Below are positions 36,618 through 44,387 of a DNA stretch of 64,000 nucleotides, piece after piece. The DNA is from Flavobacterium sp. AED. GTDB taxonomy: Bacteria > Bacteroidota > Bacteroidia > Flavobacteriales > Flavobacteriaceae. Made by a program: the position numbers and the translations under genes. The stretch's first letter is position 1. Every line of letters starts with the position of its first letter. The notes under the pieces are model-generated. The model saw only the letters and a program-made list of their open reading frames with translations. It searched no databases and was not told the DNA's origin. Location: positions 1,550,001 through 1,614,000 of the forward strand of contig NZ_JSYM01000001.1 in NCBI RefSeq assembly GCF_000812945.1, read 5' to 3'.

Positions 36618-37286
36618 ATGAATTACATACTTAACATCGAAACCGCAACAAAAAACTGTTCAGTTGCTCTTGCAAAAGAAGGAATAACAATTCTATGTAA
36701 AGAAATTGCAGAAGAAGGGTATTCTCACGCCGAACGGTTACACGTTTTTATTGAAGAAATAATACAGGAAGCAGGAATTACTTTCAAAGATTTAGTTGCT
36801 GTTGCGGTAAGTCAAGGCCCTGGATCCTATACGGGATTGCGAATAGGAGTTTCTGCCGCAAAAGGGCTGTGTTTCGCTTTAAACATACCTTTGATTGCTA
36901 TTGATACCCTGAAAACATTGGCTTCTCAGGCAACTGTTTCAGATGGATTGATTATTCCTATGATTGATGCCAGAAGAATGGAAGTGTACAGTGCTATTTT
37001 TACTTCTAATTTTGAGAATAGGAGAGGGACTTTAGCTGAAATTATAACTGAAAATTCATTTGAAGATTTTCAGGAAACGCTTTATTTTGTGGGAGATTGT
37101 GCGGAGAAATGCAAAACAGTTTTAACCAAAGATAATTTTGTTTTTTTGGAACATATCAAATATCCTTCAGCCAAGGAAATGAGTTTGTTGAGTTTTGAAA
37201 AATTCAAAACAAACGACACGGTAGATGTCGCTTATTTTGAACCTTTTTATTTGAAAGATTTTATGATTACTACTTCAAAGAAATAA
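36618..37286 (+). CDS. tsaB: tRNA threonylcarbamoyladenosine biosynthesis protein TsaB
   Basis: A 222-residue ASKHA-fold protein starting MNYILNIETATKNCSVAL, with the family motif SQGPGSYTGLRIGVSAAKGL (about residues 66-85). TsaB is the partner that lets TsaD transfer threonylcarbamoyl to A37 of tRNAs reading ANN codons. The ATG at 36618 gives the normal N-terminus; an ATG at 36588 would place ten extra residues before it. Convergent with the MscS gene, 10 bases apart. Confidence 0.95.
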   Translation: MNYILNIETATKNCSVALAKEGITILCKEIAEEGYSHAERLHVFIEEIIQEAGITFKDLVAVAVSQGPGSYTGLRIGVSAAKGLCFALNIPLIAIDTLKTLASQATVSDGLIIPMIDARRMEVYSAIFTSNFENRRGTLAEIITENSFEDFQETLYFVGDCAEKCKTVLTKDNFVFLEHIKYPSAKEMSLLSFEKFKTNDTVDVAYFEPFYLKDFMITTSKK

Positions 37287-37296
37287 CATCATATAT

Positions 37297-38124
37297 TTAA
37301 GAATCTGTTCTAGATAATCCTTTTGCAAATGGCTGAATAACGATTCCGGCAGCATCAAATGCTATCTTACAGCTTTCTAAAGTTTGTGAGAAAACGGCAC
37401 CAAAATCCTCATTATTTGCCCATGGCCTAACTGCAAGTTGGATGGCATTATCAGTCAAATTCTTGACTGAAACTTCAGCAATGGGAGTTTTAAGTATTTT
37501 TGGGTTACTATTTAAAACAGCAGTAATAATATCTTTTGCCTTTTTTATATCAGTGTCATAGGAAATAGCAATAGTCAAATCGGCTCTTCTAAATCCTTGT
37601 AAAGAATAATTGATGATAGTGCCATTGGATAATGATCCATTTGGAATAAAAATAGTTTGATTGTTTCCGTTGATTAATTTGGTCACAAATATTTGGATTT
37701 CGCTAACTGTTCCAATGTTGCCCTGTGCTTCAATAGTATGTCCTACTTTAAATGGTTTGAACATAATAATTAGCATTCCCCCTGCAAAATTGGATAAAGA
37801 ACCTTGAAGTGATAAACCTACTGCAAGTCCCATTGCTCCTAATATAGCCACAAAAGAAGACGTTTCTATTCCTAGATTTGAAATAAAAGTTACAAATAGT
37901 AATACCCTTAAAACCCAAAGTAAAATATCGGCAAGAAACTTAGTTAAAGTAGGGTCTAAATCTCTCTTTACCATTATTTTCCTGATTAATCTATTGATAA
38001 GTCGAATGGCATAAAGACCTACAAACAAAACAATAACAGCAGAAATTAATTTGGGAGAATAATCGATTAATAGTTGAATAAAAGTACTGGCGTAATCAGT
38101 TATTTGATTAGGATTTAAGATCAT
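37297..38124 (-). CDS. Small-conductance mechanosensitive channel, MscS family
   Basis: A 275-residue protein with three N-terminal membrane helices. The pore helix is the Gly/Ala-rich FVAILGAMGLAVGLSLQGSLSNFAGGMLIIMFKPFKVG (about residues 90-127), followed by the cytoplasmic beta domain with IFIPNGSLSNGTIINYS. This is the core MscS layout (E. coli MscS has 286 residues). It opens under membrane tension to release solutes in hypo-osmotic shock. It lies downstream of, and on the same strand as, the helical repeat protein gene, with a terminator between. Confidence 0.93.
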   Translation of the reverse strand: MILNPNQITDYASTFIQLLIDYSPKLISAVIVLFVGLYAIRLINRLIRKIMVKRDLDPTLTKFLADILLWVLRVLLFVTFISNLGIETSSFVAILGAMGLAVGLSLQGSLSNFAGGMLIIMFKPFKVGHTIEAQGNIGTVSEIQIFVTKLINGNNQTIFIPNGSLSNGTIINYSLQGFRRADLTIAISYDTDIKKAKDIITAVLNSNPKILKTPIAEVSVKNLTDNAIQLAVRPWANNEDFGAVFSQTLESCKIAFDAAGIVIQPFAKGLSRTDS

Positions 38125-38136
38125 TTTTTAAATAAT

Positions 38137-38162
38137 AAAAAACCCTCTCAAAAGAGAAGGTT
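38137..38162 (-). terminator. Terminator of the helical repeat protein gene
   Basis: On the minus strand AACCTTCTC pairs with GAGAGGGTT across TTTT (one G-T pair) and is followed by a T run. Confidence 0.75.
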
Positions 38163-38206
38163 AAGTTTTGAAGTGCAAAAATACAAATAAATTATTTTTA
38201 TATAAA

Positions 38207-38737
38207 TTAATCTGCGTCTTCTTCTATTCTATTTATGTTTTCTTTAGCAGTTTGAGTGGTTTCAGAATCAGCATCACTTATAAAAGTACTAGTTTTTTCA
38301 GAAACTGTATCAACAGCATCAGTAGCAATTGTTTTAGTTTCACTTACTGCGTCCTCAACTTTGTTTACTGCTGTGACAGCTTTTTCTTTTACAGTTTCTA
38401 CTACTTTTCCTAAAACATCACCTGCTTTTTCAGAATAGTCGCTTACAGCTTCCTTGGCCTGGTCAGCATATACTTCTGCTTTGTCTAATATTGGAGCGGC
38501 AGCCACTTTTGCTTTGTCTATTGTTTCAGTTGCAAAAGTCTCTACTTTATCTAAAATTGGAGTAGCAGCTTCTTTTGCCTTGTCTAAAGTTTCTTCTGCA
38601 AATGCCTCTGCTTTTTCAATATAAGGTGCTGCAGTTTCTTTTGCTTGTTCAAAAGTTGTTTCTGCCTTGTCTGCTAATTCACCAGCAGTTTCTTTGGCTG
38701 AGCCAAATAAATTTTTAAAAAATAAAGATAGTCCCAT
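38207..38737 (-). CDS. LEA/apolipoprotein-like amphipathic helical repeat protein
   Basis: A 176-residue protein rich in Ala, Lys, Glu, Asp and Thr. After a short hydrophobic start (MGLSLFFKNLFGSAKE) it has three tandem 22-residue modules in which Pro38, Pro60 and Pro82 are exactly 22 apart: AAPYIEKAEAFAEETLDKAKE, ATPILDKVETFATETIDKAK and AAPILDKAEVYADQAKEA. The rest is a looser Val/Thr/Lys helix. The 11/22-residue period is that of LEA and apolipoprotein-like amphipathic helices, which bind membranes or protect during drying. The ATG at 38737 is preferred over one twelve codons upstream. The function is inferred from composition only. Confidence 0.75.
   Translation of the reverse strand: MGLSLFFKNLFGSAKETAGELADKAETTFEQAKETAAPYIEKAEAFAEETLDKAKEAATPILDKVETFATETIDKAKVAAAPILDKAEVYADQAKEAVSDYSEKAGDVLGKVVETVKEKAVTAVNKVEDAVSETKTIATDAVDTVSEKTSTFISDADSETTQTAKENINRIEEDAD
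38453..38632 (-). repeat. Tandem 66-base coding repeat
   Basis: This is the DNA behind the three 22-residue modules of the helical protein (residues 36-95). The third unit is incomplete at its end. Confidence 0.7.
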
Positions 38738-38909
38738 GATATTTATTTTGATTAGTCTTACAATATTAAGCAATTTTTTCTAAGAACGCTTTATTGAATC
38801 ATTAATAATTTGCTGAAAATCAGTGTTTGAGGTTAAATGCGTTTGGTTTTGATAAACATGAAATGGCCTCTTATTAGTTTATATTGTGGAGCTAAAAAGG
38901 GAATATTTG

Positions 38910-38939
38910 ATATTGTTTTGGCTAGAGCCAAAACAATAT
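38910..38939. repeat. Perfect 14-base inverted repeat
   Basis: ATATTGTTTTGGCT (38910-38923) and AGCCAAAACAATAT (38926-38939) are exact reverse complements with two bases between. No T run follows on either strand, so it is not a normal terminator. Confidence 0.75.
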
Positions 38940-39123
38940 TGGGAGTATGTAAGCTATTTATTCTTGTGAAATAATCTAAACCTAATGTTCTGAAAATGGT
39001 TGATTTTTTGCTTTGTTCCGAGTAATTTAAAGCTAAATTCAGGTTTTCCAATTTATAGAATTGTTGGCGTGTTGTAATAAATAGAGACTAGTTTATAAAT
39101 GTAGCTCGTTCATTGGGATTGTT

Positions 39124-39200
39124 TAGCCCCGGTAGAAGTGAAAATCCTTTTCCTTTTTTCTTAAAAGGGAAAAGATTGAAACGGATGACGGGAAATAGCT
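39124..39200. repeat. Flavobacterium-type structured intergenic repeat (hairpin with internal loop)
   Basis: Outer pairing AGC...GCT and CCCG (39128-39131) with CGGG (39189-39192) encloses purine-rich internal segments GTAGAAGTGAAA and GAAACGGATGA, then an inner stem AATCCTTTTCCTTTT (39143-39157) with AAAAGGGAAAAGATT (39163-39177), bulged at one or two places. I recall very similar elements beginning TAGCCCCGATAG repeated in many Flavobacterium genomes; that is from memory. Only one copy was noticed in this window. Confidence 0.6.
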
Positions 39201-39213
39201 TCTGAAAATAAGT

Positions 39214-39243
39214 TATAAAAAAAGCGTCTCAAATGAAACGCTT
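39214..39243 (-). terminator. Terminator of the dodecin gene
   Basis: On the minus strand AAGCGTTTC pairs with GAGACGCTT across ATTT (one G-T pair), followed by a run of T. Confidence 0.85.
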
Positions 39244-39265
39244 AAATTAATTGGGTCAAATTAAG

Positions 39266-39466
39266 CTATTCGAGTTCGAAAGTTAATTTTAAATTTACTC
39301 TATATTCTGTTATTTCTCCTCCACTTACGGCTGCACTTTGGTCTTTAATGTATACAGAACGTATGTGTTTTACGGATTTAGCCGCCTTTGCAACACCTTT
39401 TCGTGCTGCATCTTCCCAACTAATATCTGAACTGGAAAGTACTTCAATTACTTTTAATACTGACAT
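39266..39466 (-). CDS. Dodecin family flavin-binding protein
   Basis: A 66-residue protein with the complete dodecin sequence: VIEVLSSSDISWEDAARKGVAKAAKS, the Trp that stacks on flavin, HIRSVYIKDQSAAV and a final strand YRVNLKLTFELE. Dodecins form 12-mers that store riboflavin or FMN. It is a single-gene unit with its own terminator. Confidence 0.92.
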   Translation of the reverse strand: MSVLKVIEVLSSSDISWEDAARKGVAKAAKSVKHIRSVYIKDQSAAVSGGEITEYRVNLKLTFELE

Positions 39467-39573
39467 AATTTCTATTTGTTAAGTTAAAGATTAAATGTAC
39501 TTATTTTATTTAAAATCAAAGGCTTTTTTAATATAACTATAACATTATCAATATTATATATTTTTTAATTGAG

Positions 39574-40473
39574 TTATGCGTTTACTGCTTCCACTTTAAT
39601 TCCTTCGTCATTCAACATACTTTTTAGCATGTTTTCAATACCGCTTTTTAAGGTAAATGTTGATGAAGGACAGCCACTGCAAGCGCCTTGAAGGATTACT
39701 TTTACGGTTTTGTCACTTTCGTTATAAGAGTCAAATGCAATATTACCTCCGTCAGCTTGTACGGCTGGTTTTACATATTCCTCTAATATGTTGATGATTT
39801 GTTGTGAAGTGACATCAAGATTATCAAAACTTTGCGCTTTAGTATTTTCTTCTGCGGTTGCTGCTTGAATAAAATTTTCATCTAAAACGGTTCCTCCGTT
39901 TTCGATATATTGCTTGATGAAACTTCTTATTTCTAAGGTAATTTCCTGCCACTCATTGATTTCATATTTGGTTACAGATATGTAGTTTTCGTCAATAAAG
40001 ACTTCTTTTACATAAGGAAATTTGAAAAGCTCTTTAGCCAATGGCGATGAACCTGTTTGATCAATATTTTTATATTCAACAGCATTTTTGGTCAACATTC
40101 TGCTTACTACAAACTTTAAAGCAGATGGATTAGGAGTTGTTTCTCCGTAAACGGTTATTGGCTGTTTTTTTGTTTTGTTTTCGTCCGGTGTAATGATTAT
40201 TCCGCCATTATTTACAAATGTTTCTATTTGCTCTGACACCGCATCTTTTACATCTTCCCATTCTACAATGCTGTATTTTTCAATAGCGATGAAGTTTCCA
40301 GAGATGTAAACCGTTTTTACGAATGGTAGGTAAAACAATTGTTGTGCTAATGGTGAAGATTTTGCCTCGTCTATATTTTTGAATTCAAAACTTTCATTTT
40401 GAGTAATGAAATCCTGAAATTCAAATTTTAATATGGTTGGGTTTTGAGTTTCTTTTATGGTAACTTTTATCAT
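39574..40473 (-). CDS. Nfu/NifU-type iron-sulfur scaffold with duplicated N-terminal domain
   Basis: A 299-residue protein. Two tandem Nfu-N domains, about residues 8-95 and 112-197, share the pattern NPS/T-x-L-K-F ... SSPLA-x-x-L-F-x-P-x-V-K-x-V-x-I ... W-x-x-V/I. The C-terminal NifU domain (about 222-299) carries the cluster-binding pair Cys265 and Cys268 in GACSGCPSS and the motif VQADGGNI. Nfu proteins carry assembled Fe-S clusters to target enzymes. Most bacterial Nfu proteins have at most one Nfu-N domain; here it is doubled. Confidence 0.92.
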   Translation of the reverse strand: MIKVTIKETQNPTILKFEFQDFITQNESFEFKNIDEAKSSPLAQQLFYLPFVKTVYISGNFIAIEKYSIVEWEDVKDAVSEQIETFVNNGGIIITPDENKTKKQPITVYGETTPNPSALKFVVSRMLTKNAVEYKNIDQTGSSPLAKELFKFPYVKEVFIDENYISVTKYEINEWQEITLEIRSFIKQYIENGGTVLDENFIQAATAEENTKAQSFDNLDVTSQQIINILEEYVKPAVQADGGNIAFDSYNESDKTVKVILQGACSGCPSSTFTLKSGIENMLKSMLNDEGIKVEAVNA

Positions 40474-40477
40474 GATC

Positions 40478-40499
40478 TTTGTAAATTTTTACAAATTTA
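40478..40499 (-). promoter_or_regulatory. Nfu promoter element with overlapping palindrome
   Basis: On the minus strand TAAATTTG (40499-40492) fits TAnnTTTG. TTTGTAAA and TTTACAAA (40478-40485 and 40488-40495) form an 18-base palindrome that overlaps it and the expected transcription start, a placement suitable for repression. Confidence 0.4.
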
Positions 40500-40626
40500 G
40501 TAAAGTTATTTTCCACGAATAGCTATATTTGAATTTTAATAAAATAAATTAACAATAATTTAGTTATCTAAAGAGTTGTTACTGCATTTTATTGGCTAAC
40601 GAATCATTTTATATATTAGTTTTTCT

Positions 40627-41625
40627 ATGTATAACAAAATTAAATTATTAGTAGTCTTCTTTTTTATGTATCAATATTCTTTTTCACAAGAGGGTATTGC
40701 GGTGTATTCTGATTATTTATCAGATAATTATTACTTGATCCATCCTTCTATGGCTGGAGCAGCAAATTGTGCAAAAATTAGACTTACTGCTCGTAAACAA
40801 TGGTTTAGCCAGCAGGATGCGCCGGAACTGCAAACACTTAGTTTTAATGGTCGAGTGGGAGAAAAAGCTGGAGCTGGAATTATTTTGTTTAACGATAAAA
40901 ATGGGTATCATTCTCAAAAAGGAGTTAAGTTTACGTATGCCTATCATCTTATGTTTTCTAGAGATGAAATTGATTTAAACCAACTATCATTTGGTATTAG
41001 TGCAGGTTTGATTCAAAGCCAACTAGATGAGACCAGTTTTTTACAATCAGGTGATTTTGATCCTATTATAGATGGAACTGTTGTGCAAAAAGATTCCTAT
41101 TTCAATTTTGATATTGGAGCATCTTATAATTATTTAGATTTTTATGTGCATGGTACAGTAAAGAATGCCGTTGAAACCAGACGGGATATTTACACCGAAT
41201 ATGAAAGTGATAATTTAAGAAAATATTTGTTGAGTGCCGGTTATGTTTTTGGTGATAAAGATAGAGTATTGTGGGAACCATCATTTTTATTTCAACTGGT
41301 GGACAAGACCAAAGAAAAATCAATTGACTTCAATATTAAAGCCTATAAAAATATGGATTTCGGAATGCTTTGGGGAGGTTTGTCCTACCGTAGAAGTTTA
41401 GACGGAGCCGAATATACTAATGGTTCAGGAGTTTCCAAACAAAAACTTCAATATATTACTCCCATCGTTGGAGTTAATTTTAACAATTTCATGTTTGCTT
41501 ATACCTACTCACATGTATCAGGTCCAGTGAAATTTGATAATGGTGGTTTTCACCAAATTACTTTGGGAATCAACTTATTTTGTAAGCCTGAAAAATACGA
41601 ATGTAACTGTCCTGCAATTAATTAA
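40627..41625 (+). CDS. PorP/SprF family type IX secretion membrane protein
   Basis: A 332-residue outer-membrane protein with a signal peptide ending in SFSQ. Diagnostic early motifs are YLSDNYYLIHPSMAGAANCAKIRLTARKQW (about residues 29-58, the N-P-S/A-x-A-G signature) and GAGIILFNDKNGYHSQKGVKFTYAYHLMFS. The remainder is a beta-barrel ending in HQITLGINLFC, then an unusual Cys-rich tail (KPEKYECNCPAIN). PorP/SprF proteins work with the T9SS, often for one particular adhesin. No adhesin gene is adjacent here, so its partner is unknown. The carbonic anhydrase-like gene follows after 12 bases. Confidence 0.9.
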   Translation: MYNKIKLLVVFFFMYQYSFSQEGIAVYSDYLSDNYYLIHPSMAGAANCAKIRLTARKQWFSQQDAPELQTLSFNGRVGEKAGAGIILFNDKNGYHSQKGVKFTYAYHLMFSRDEIDLNQLSFGISAGLIQSQLDETSFLQSGDFDPIIDGTVVQKDSYFNFDIGASYNYLDFYVHGTVKNAVETRRDIYTEYESDNLRKYLLSAGYVFGDKDRVLWEPSFLFQLVDKTKEKSIDFNIKAYKNMDFGMLWGGLSYRRSLDGAEYTNGSGVSKQKLQYITPIVGVNFNNFMFAYTYSHVSGPVKFDNGGFHQITLGINLFCKPEKYECNCPAIN

Positions 41626-41637
41626 TTTACTTTATCC

Positions 41638-42153
41638 ATGTTAATCAAATCTGTTAACGGAAAAACACCCTTAATACCTGAGGATTGTTATGTCGCCGAG
41701 AATGCTACTATTGTTGGTGATGTTAGTTTTGGTTCTTCTTGTAGTGTTTGGTTTAATGCCGTTATAAGAGGAGATGTCAATTTTATTAAAATTGGTGATA
41801 AAGTTAATATTCAGGATGGAGCAATTATTCATTGTACATATAAAAAACATCCAACAATTATAGGGAATAATGTTTCTATTGGTCATAATGCTATTGTGCA
41901 TGGTTGTACGATTCATGACAATGTATTGATTGGAATGGGAGCTATTGTAATGGATAATTGTGTTATTGAAAGTAATTCTATTGTTGCTGCTGGTGCTGTT
42001 ATTACCCAAAATACAGTTGTTAGTTCAGGTTCGATTTGGGCCGGAGTTCCTGCAAAAAAGGTGAAAGATATTGACCAATCTGATTTTGCAGGTGAAATCG
42101 AACGTATTTCTAATAATTATGTAATGTATTCCAGTTGGTTTAAAGAGGAATAG
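41638..42153 (+). CDS. Gamma-carbonic anhydrase family protein
   Basis: A 171-residue left-handed beta-helix protein made of hexapeptide repeats. The metal-binding histidines are visible as IIHCTYKKHPTIIGNNVSIGHNAIVHGC (His near residues 62, 79 and 84), and the end has GVPAKKVKDI. Family members are zinc or cobalt carbonic anhydrases or related acyltransferase-like proteins (YrdA/PaaY); the enzyme activity cannot be confirmed here. It shares a strand with the PorP/SprF gene upstream and converges with the LytTR regulator gene, 13 bases between stops. Confidence 0.9.
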   Translation: MLIKSVNGKTPLIPEDCYVAENATIVGDVSFGSSCSVWFNAVIRGDVNFIKIGDKVNIQDGAIIHCTYKKHPTIIGNNVSIGHNAIVHGCTIHDNVLIGMGAIVMDNCVIESNSIVAAGAVITQNTVVSSGSIWAGVPAKKVKDIDQSDFAGEIERISNNYVMYSSWFKEE

Positions 42154-42166
42154 GATTTTAATGTAC

Positions 42167-42880
42167 TTATAAATTGATTTTTTCAAAGAATGAGCTTTTG
42201 TAGCTTTCACTAATCGGGATTCTTTTTTCGGCAATTATAACCTTGTTTTTCTGGATTGATTTCACGTGTTTTATATTGATGATATACGACCTGTGAATTC
42301 TTGCAAATCCTTTGGATGAAAGCAGATTTTCCAGTTTTATAAGACTGATTAATGTTAGTGTGTACTTATTGTCAGTGGTGTATATTTTGACATAATCTTT
42401 CAATCCTTCGATAAATAAAATATCTGAAAAATTCAATTTTACATTTTCATATTCAGCTCTTACAAACATAAAATCCTGTTCGATTTCAGGAGTGGAAATC
42501 AAGTTGTTACTTACAGGTAAATTTTGTGGATTGAAAATTTGTTGTGCCCTTAAAACAGATTTTAAAAACCGATGAAACGGAATGGGTTTTACCAAATAAT
42601 CAACCGCGCCAAGATTAAATCCTTCAACAGCATAATTAGAATAAGCAGTTGTAAATATGATTAACGGTTTTTTCTCTATGGCATTAATAAAATCAATCCC
42701 TGAAAAATGAGGCATTTCAATATCTAAAAAAATCAAATCAACATTGGACTGATTGATTATTGAAATAGCATCAATAGCATTAGTGAATGTGTTGACCAGT
42801 TCAAGAGAATCTACTTTGCTGACAAATTCTTTGAGCAAATCAACCGCTAAAGGCTCGTCGTCTATAATTACACATTTCAT
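42167..42880 (-). CDS. LytTR-family response regulator
   Basis: A 237-residue regulator. The receiver domain (about 1-115) has the acidic pocket IIDDEP, phospho-acceptor Asp53 in IFLDIEMP, and Lys98 in DYLVKPI. The LytTR DNA-binding domain (about 135-237) has the VRAEYENVKLNFSDILFIEGLKDYVKIYT start and the FARIHRSYIINIKHV signature. It lies 52 bases downstream of the LytS-type kinase gene, its evident partner. It is a good candidate to bind the shared octamers in front of the two divergent operons. Confidence 0.94.
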   Translation of the reverse strand: MKCVIIDDEPLAVDLLKEFVSKVDSLELVNTFTNAIDAISIINQSNVDLIFLDIEMPHFSGIDFINAIEKKPLIIFTTAYSNYAVEGFNLGAVDYLVKPIPFHRFLKSVLRAQQIFNPQNLPVSNNLISTPEIEQDFMFVRAEYENVKLNFSDILFIEGLKDYVKIYTTDNKYTLTLISLIKLENLLSSKGFARIHRSYIINIKHVKSIQKNKVIIAEKRIPISESYKSSFFEKINL

Positions 42881-42932
42881 CTTTTTTGTTTTTTATTTAA
42901 AATTTGGAACAATTAAAATCTACATCAGGTTT

Positions 42933-44021
42933 CTAATTAAAAGAAGTTTGAATTTGGTCTAGTTTTAAATTTAAATGGACACTATAATTACTGTCTGTCT
43001 CAATAATAGTAAGTTGGTGTGCATTAGGATAAAGGAGATTCAGGCGATTTTCAATATTGGTCATTCCTATCCCTGAATTTTCCGGATCTTTCCTGTGATT
43101 TTCAATTTTGTTTTCTACCCAAAAATCTAAAATATTCTCTTCAATTGTTATTTTGATTTTTACAAAAGCGGCTCCTTTGTAATCGGTGCCATATTTAAAA
43201 GCATTTTCGATAAATGAAATCAAAAGCAACGGCTCGATGTACTTGTTTTTTGTCTCGCCATGAATGTTAATAGTAATATTTTCAATATTATTCAATCGCA
43301 GTTTTTGTAACTCAAGATAGTTTTTAATGTAATTGATTTCTTTTTCCAGAAACACGGATTTATTATCGGTTTCATACAACATATACCGCATCATTTCTGA
43401 CAAAGTTACAATTGCATCTGGAACTAAATCGGATTTTTTATAGGCTAATGAATAAATGCTATTTAGGGAATTAAATAAAAAATGAGGATTCGTCTGTTTT
43501 CTTAGATAGTTTAATTCTGTTGAAGCCCGGTGTGTTTCGGCAATTAATTTATTTTGCTGATTGTTATATAATTCAGACAAGGTTTTTATAATTGTACCAA
43601 TTGTAATGATTAATATATAGAAAAAAGAAGGAACCGCCTTAAAAAAAAACGGTTGCTTCCTTTTAAAATTGGCGTTTACTAAAATCTCTTTACCAGATGA
43701 ATTTATCATTCTGAGAGGTCTCATATTCTTAAATTCGGGCATAAAAAAAGTATACCGAATAATCATAAAGAGGATTATTATAGAAATTAGAATAGTAAAA
43801 TATTCCCAATATTTTTTTTGCAAAAGCAATAAGGGAACTAAGTATAAATAATTCAGATAAAATAATAGTATTCCCGTAATCCACTGGGCATAGAAATCAG
43901 TATTAATGCTAAAAGGACTTTCGTAAAACTGGATTAATGAGGTAACAATAAAAAAACACCAAATCATACTATGAAAAAGTATTTGGTTTAAATTGTTGTT
44001 TTTAATTCCTTCTATGTTCAT
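42933..44021 (-). CDS. LytS-type sensor histidine kinase
   Basis: A 362-residue membrane kinase with four hydrophobic segments (about 15-35, 45-66, 75-93, 130-150) and an outside loop near 95-128. The His_kinase domain has phospho-acceptor His180 in TNPHFLFNSLNSIYSL, and the ATPase domain has Asn273 in SFIENAFKYGTD and GIGMTNIENRLNLLYP. There is no separate sensory domain. Its start directly follows the stop of the DUF4907 gene, so the kinase is translated from the same message as the surface proteins it may monitor. Confidence 0.94.
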   Translation of the reverse strand: MNIEGIKNNNLNQILFHSMIWCFFIVTSLIQFYESPFSINTDFYAQWITGILLFYLNYLYLVPLLLLQKKYWEYFTILISIIILFMIIRYTFFMPEFKNMRPLRMINSSGKEILVNANFKRKQPFFFKAVPSFFYILIITIGTIIKTLSELYNNQQNKLIAETHRASTELNYLRKQTNPHFLFNSLNSIYSLAYKKSDLVPDAIVTLSEMMRYMLYETDNKSVFLEKEINYIKNYLELQKLRLNNIENITINIHGETKNKYIEPLLLISFIENAFKYGTDYKGAAFVKIKITIEENILDFWVENKIENHRKDPENSGIGMTNIENRLNLLYPNAHQLTIIETDSNYSVHLNLKLDQIQTSFN

Positions 44022-44387
44022 CTAGATTTTTACAGCTAATAAAAATAAATCTTTTTTTGTTACCGTAGGCGATAAATCGTCTTTCAATTTTTGTAATACT
44101 AAGTTTCCTACTTTCAGCGCATCTTCTTCGGTTTTGAAGCTTTTATTTTCACTAATAACGGGAATTACGGTTTGTTTTATTATAATTTTTTTATTGTTAG
44201 TTATAAAATAACCCCAACCTGTTGGCGTTTTTAAGGGTTTTATGTTTAAATTTTCATTTTTGTTACAAGAAATAAATAGGAATAAACCCAATAGTAGGAA
44301 CGCATTATTTCTTGTAATTAGGAATGATAAATTCTTCTGGATTGCTGTCCAGAAGAATTTATTTGTTGTATTAGTTGTCATCATCAT
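44022..44387 (-). CDS. DUF4907-like small lipoprotein
   Basis: A 121-residue protein with a long N-terminal region ending in a lipobox-like LFISC (about residues 37-41), then GWGYFITNNKKIIIKQTVIPVISENKSFKTEEDALKVGNLVLQKLKDDLSPTVTKKDL, which I recognise as the DUF4907 pattern. Function unknown. It starts with three Met codons that overlap the end of the kelch gene by 17 bases, and its stop abuts the kinase start: tight coupling in both directions. Confidence 0.75.
   Translation of the reverse strand: MMMTTNTTNKFFWTAIQKNLSFLITRNNAFLLLGLFLFISCNKNENLNIKPLKTPTGWGYFITNNKKIIIKQTVIPVISENKSFKTEEDALKVGNLVLQKLKDDLSPTVTKKDLFLLAVKI

Larger units (their letters stand above)
38738..39265. other. Gene-free stretch of 528 bases
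   Basis: No supported gene. A 72-codon minus-strand frame (38833-39051) has no recognisable family and is crossed by a perfect palindrome. The stretch holds that palindrome (38910-38939), a Flavobacterium-type structured repeat (39124-39200) and the dodecin terminator (39214-39243). The rest shows nothing I can interpret; it could include remains of a lost gene. Confidence 0.6.

Noticed and set aside
38833..39051. A 72-codon minus-strand frame in the gene-free stretch
   Set aside because: No signal, domain or family resemblance, and a perfect palindrome runs through it; kept only as a possible remnant.
41671..42009. A 112-codon Asn/Thr-rich minus-strand frame
   Set aside because: It is the complement of the hexapeptide repeats of the gamma-carbonic anhydrase gene.
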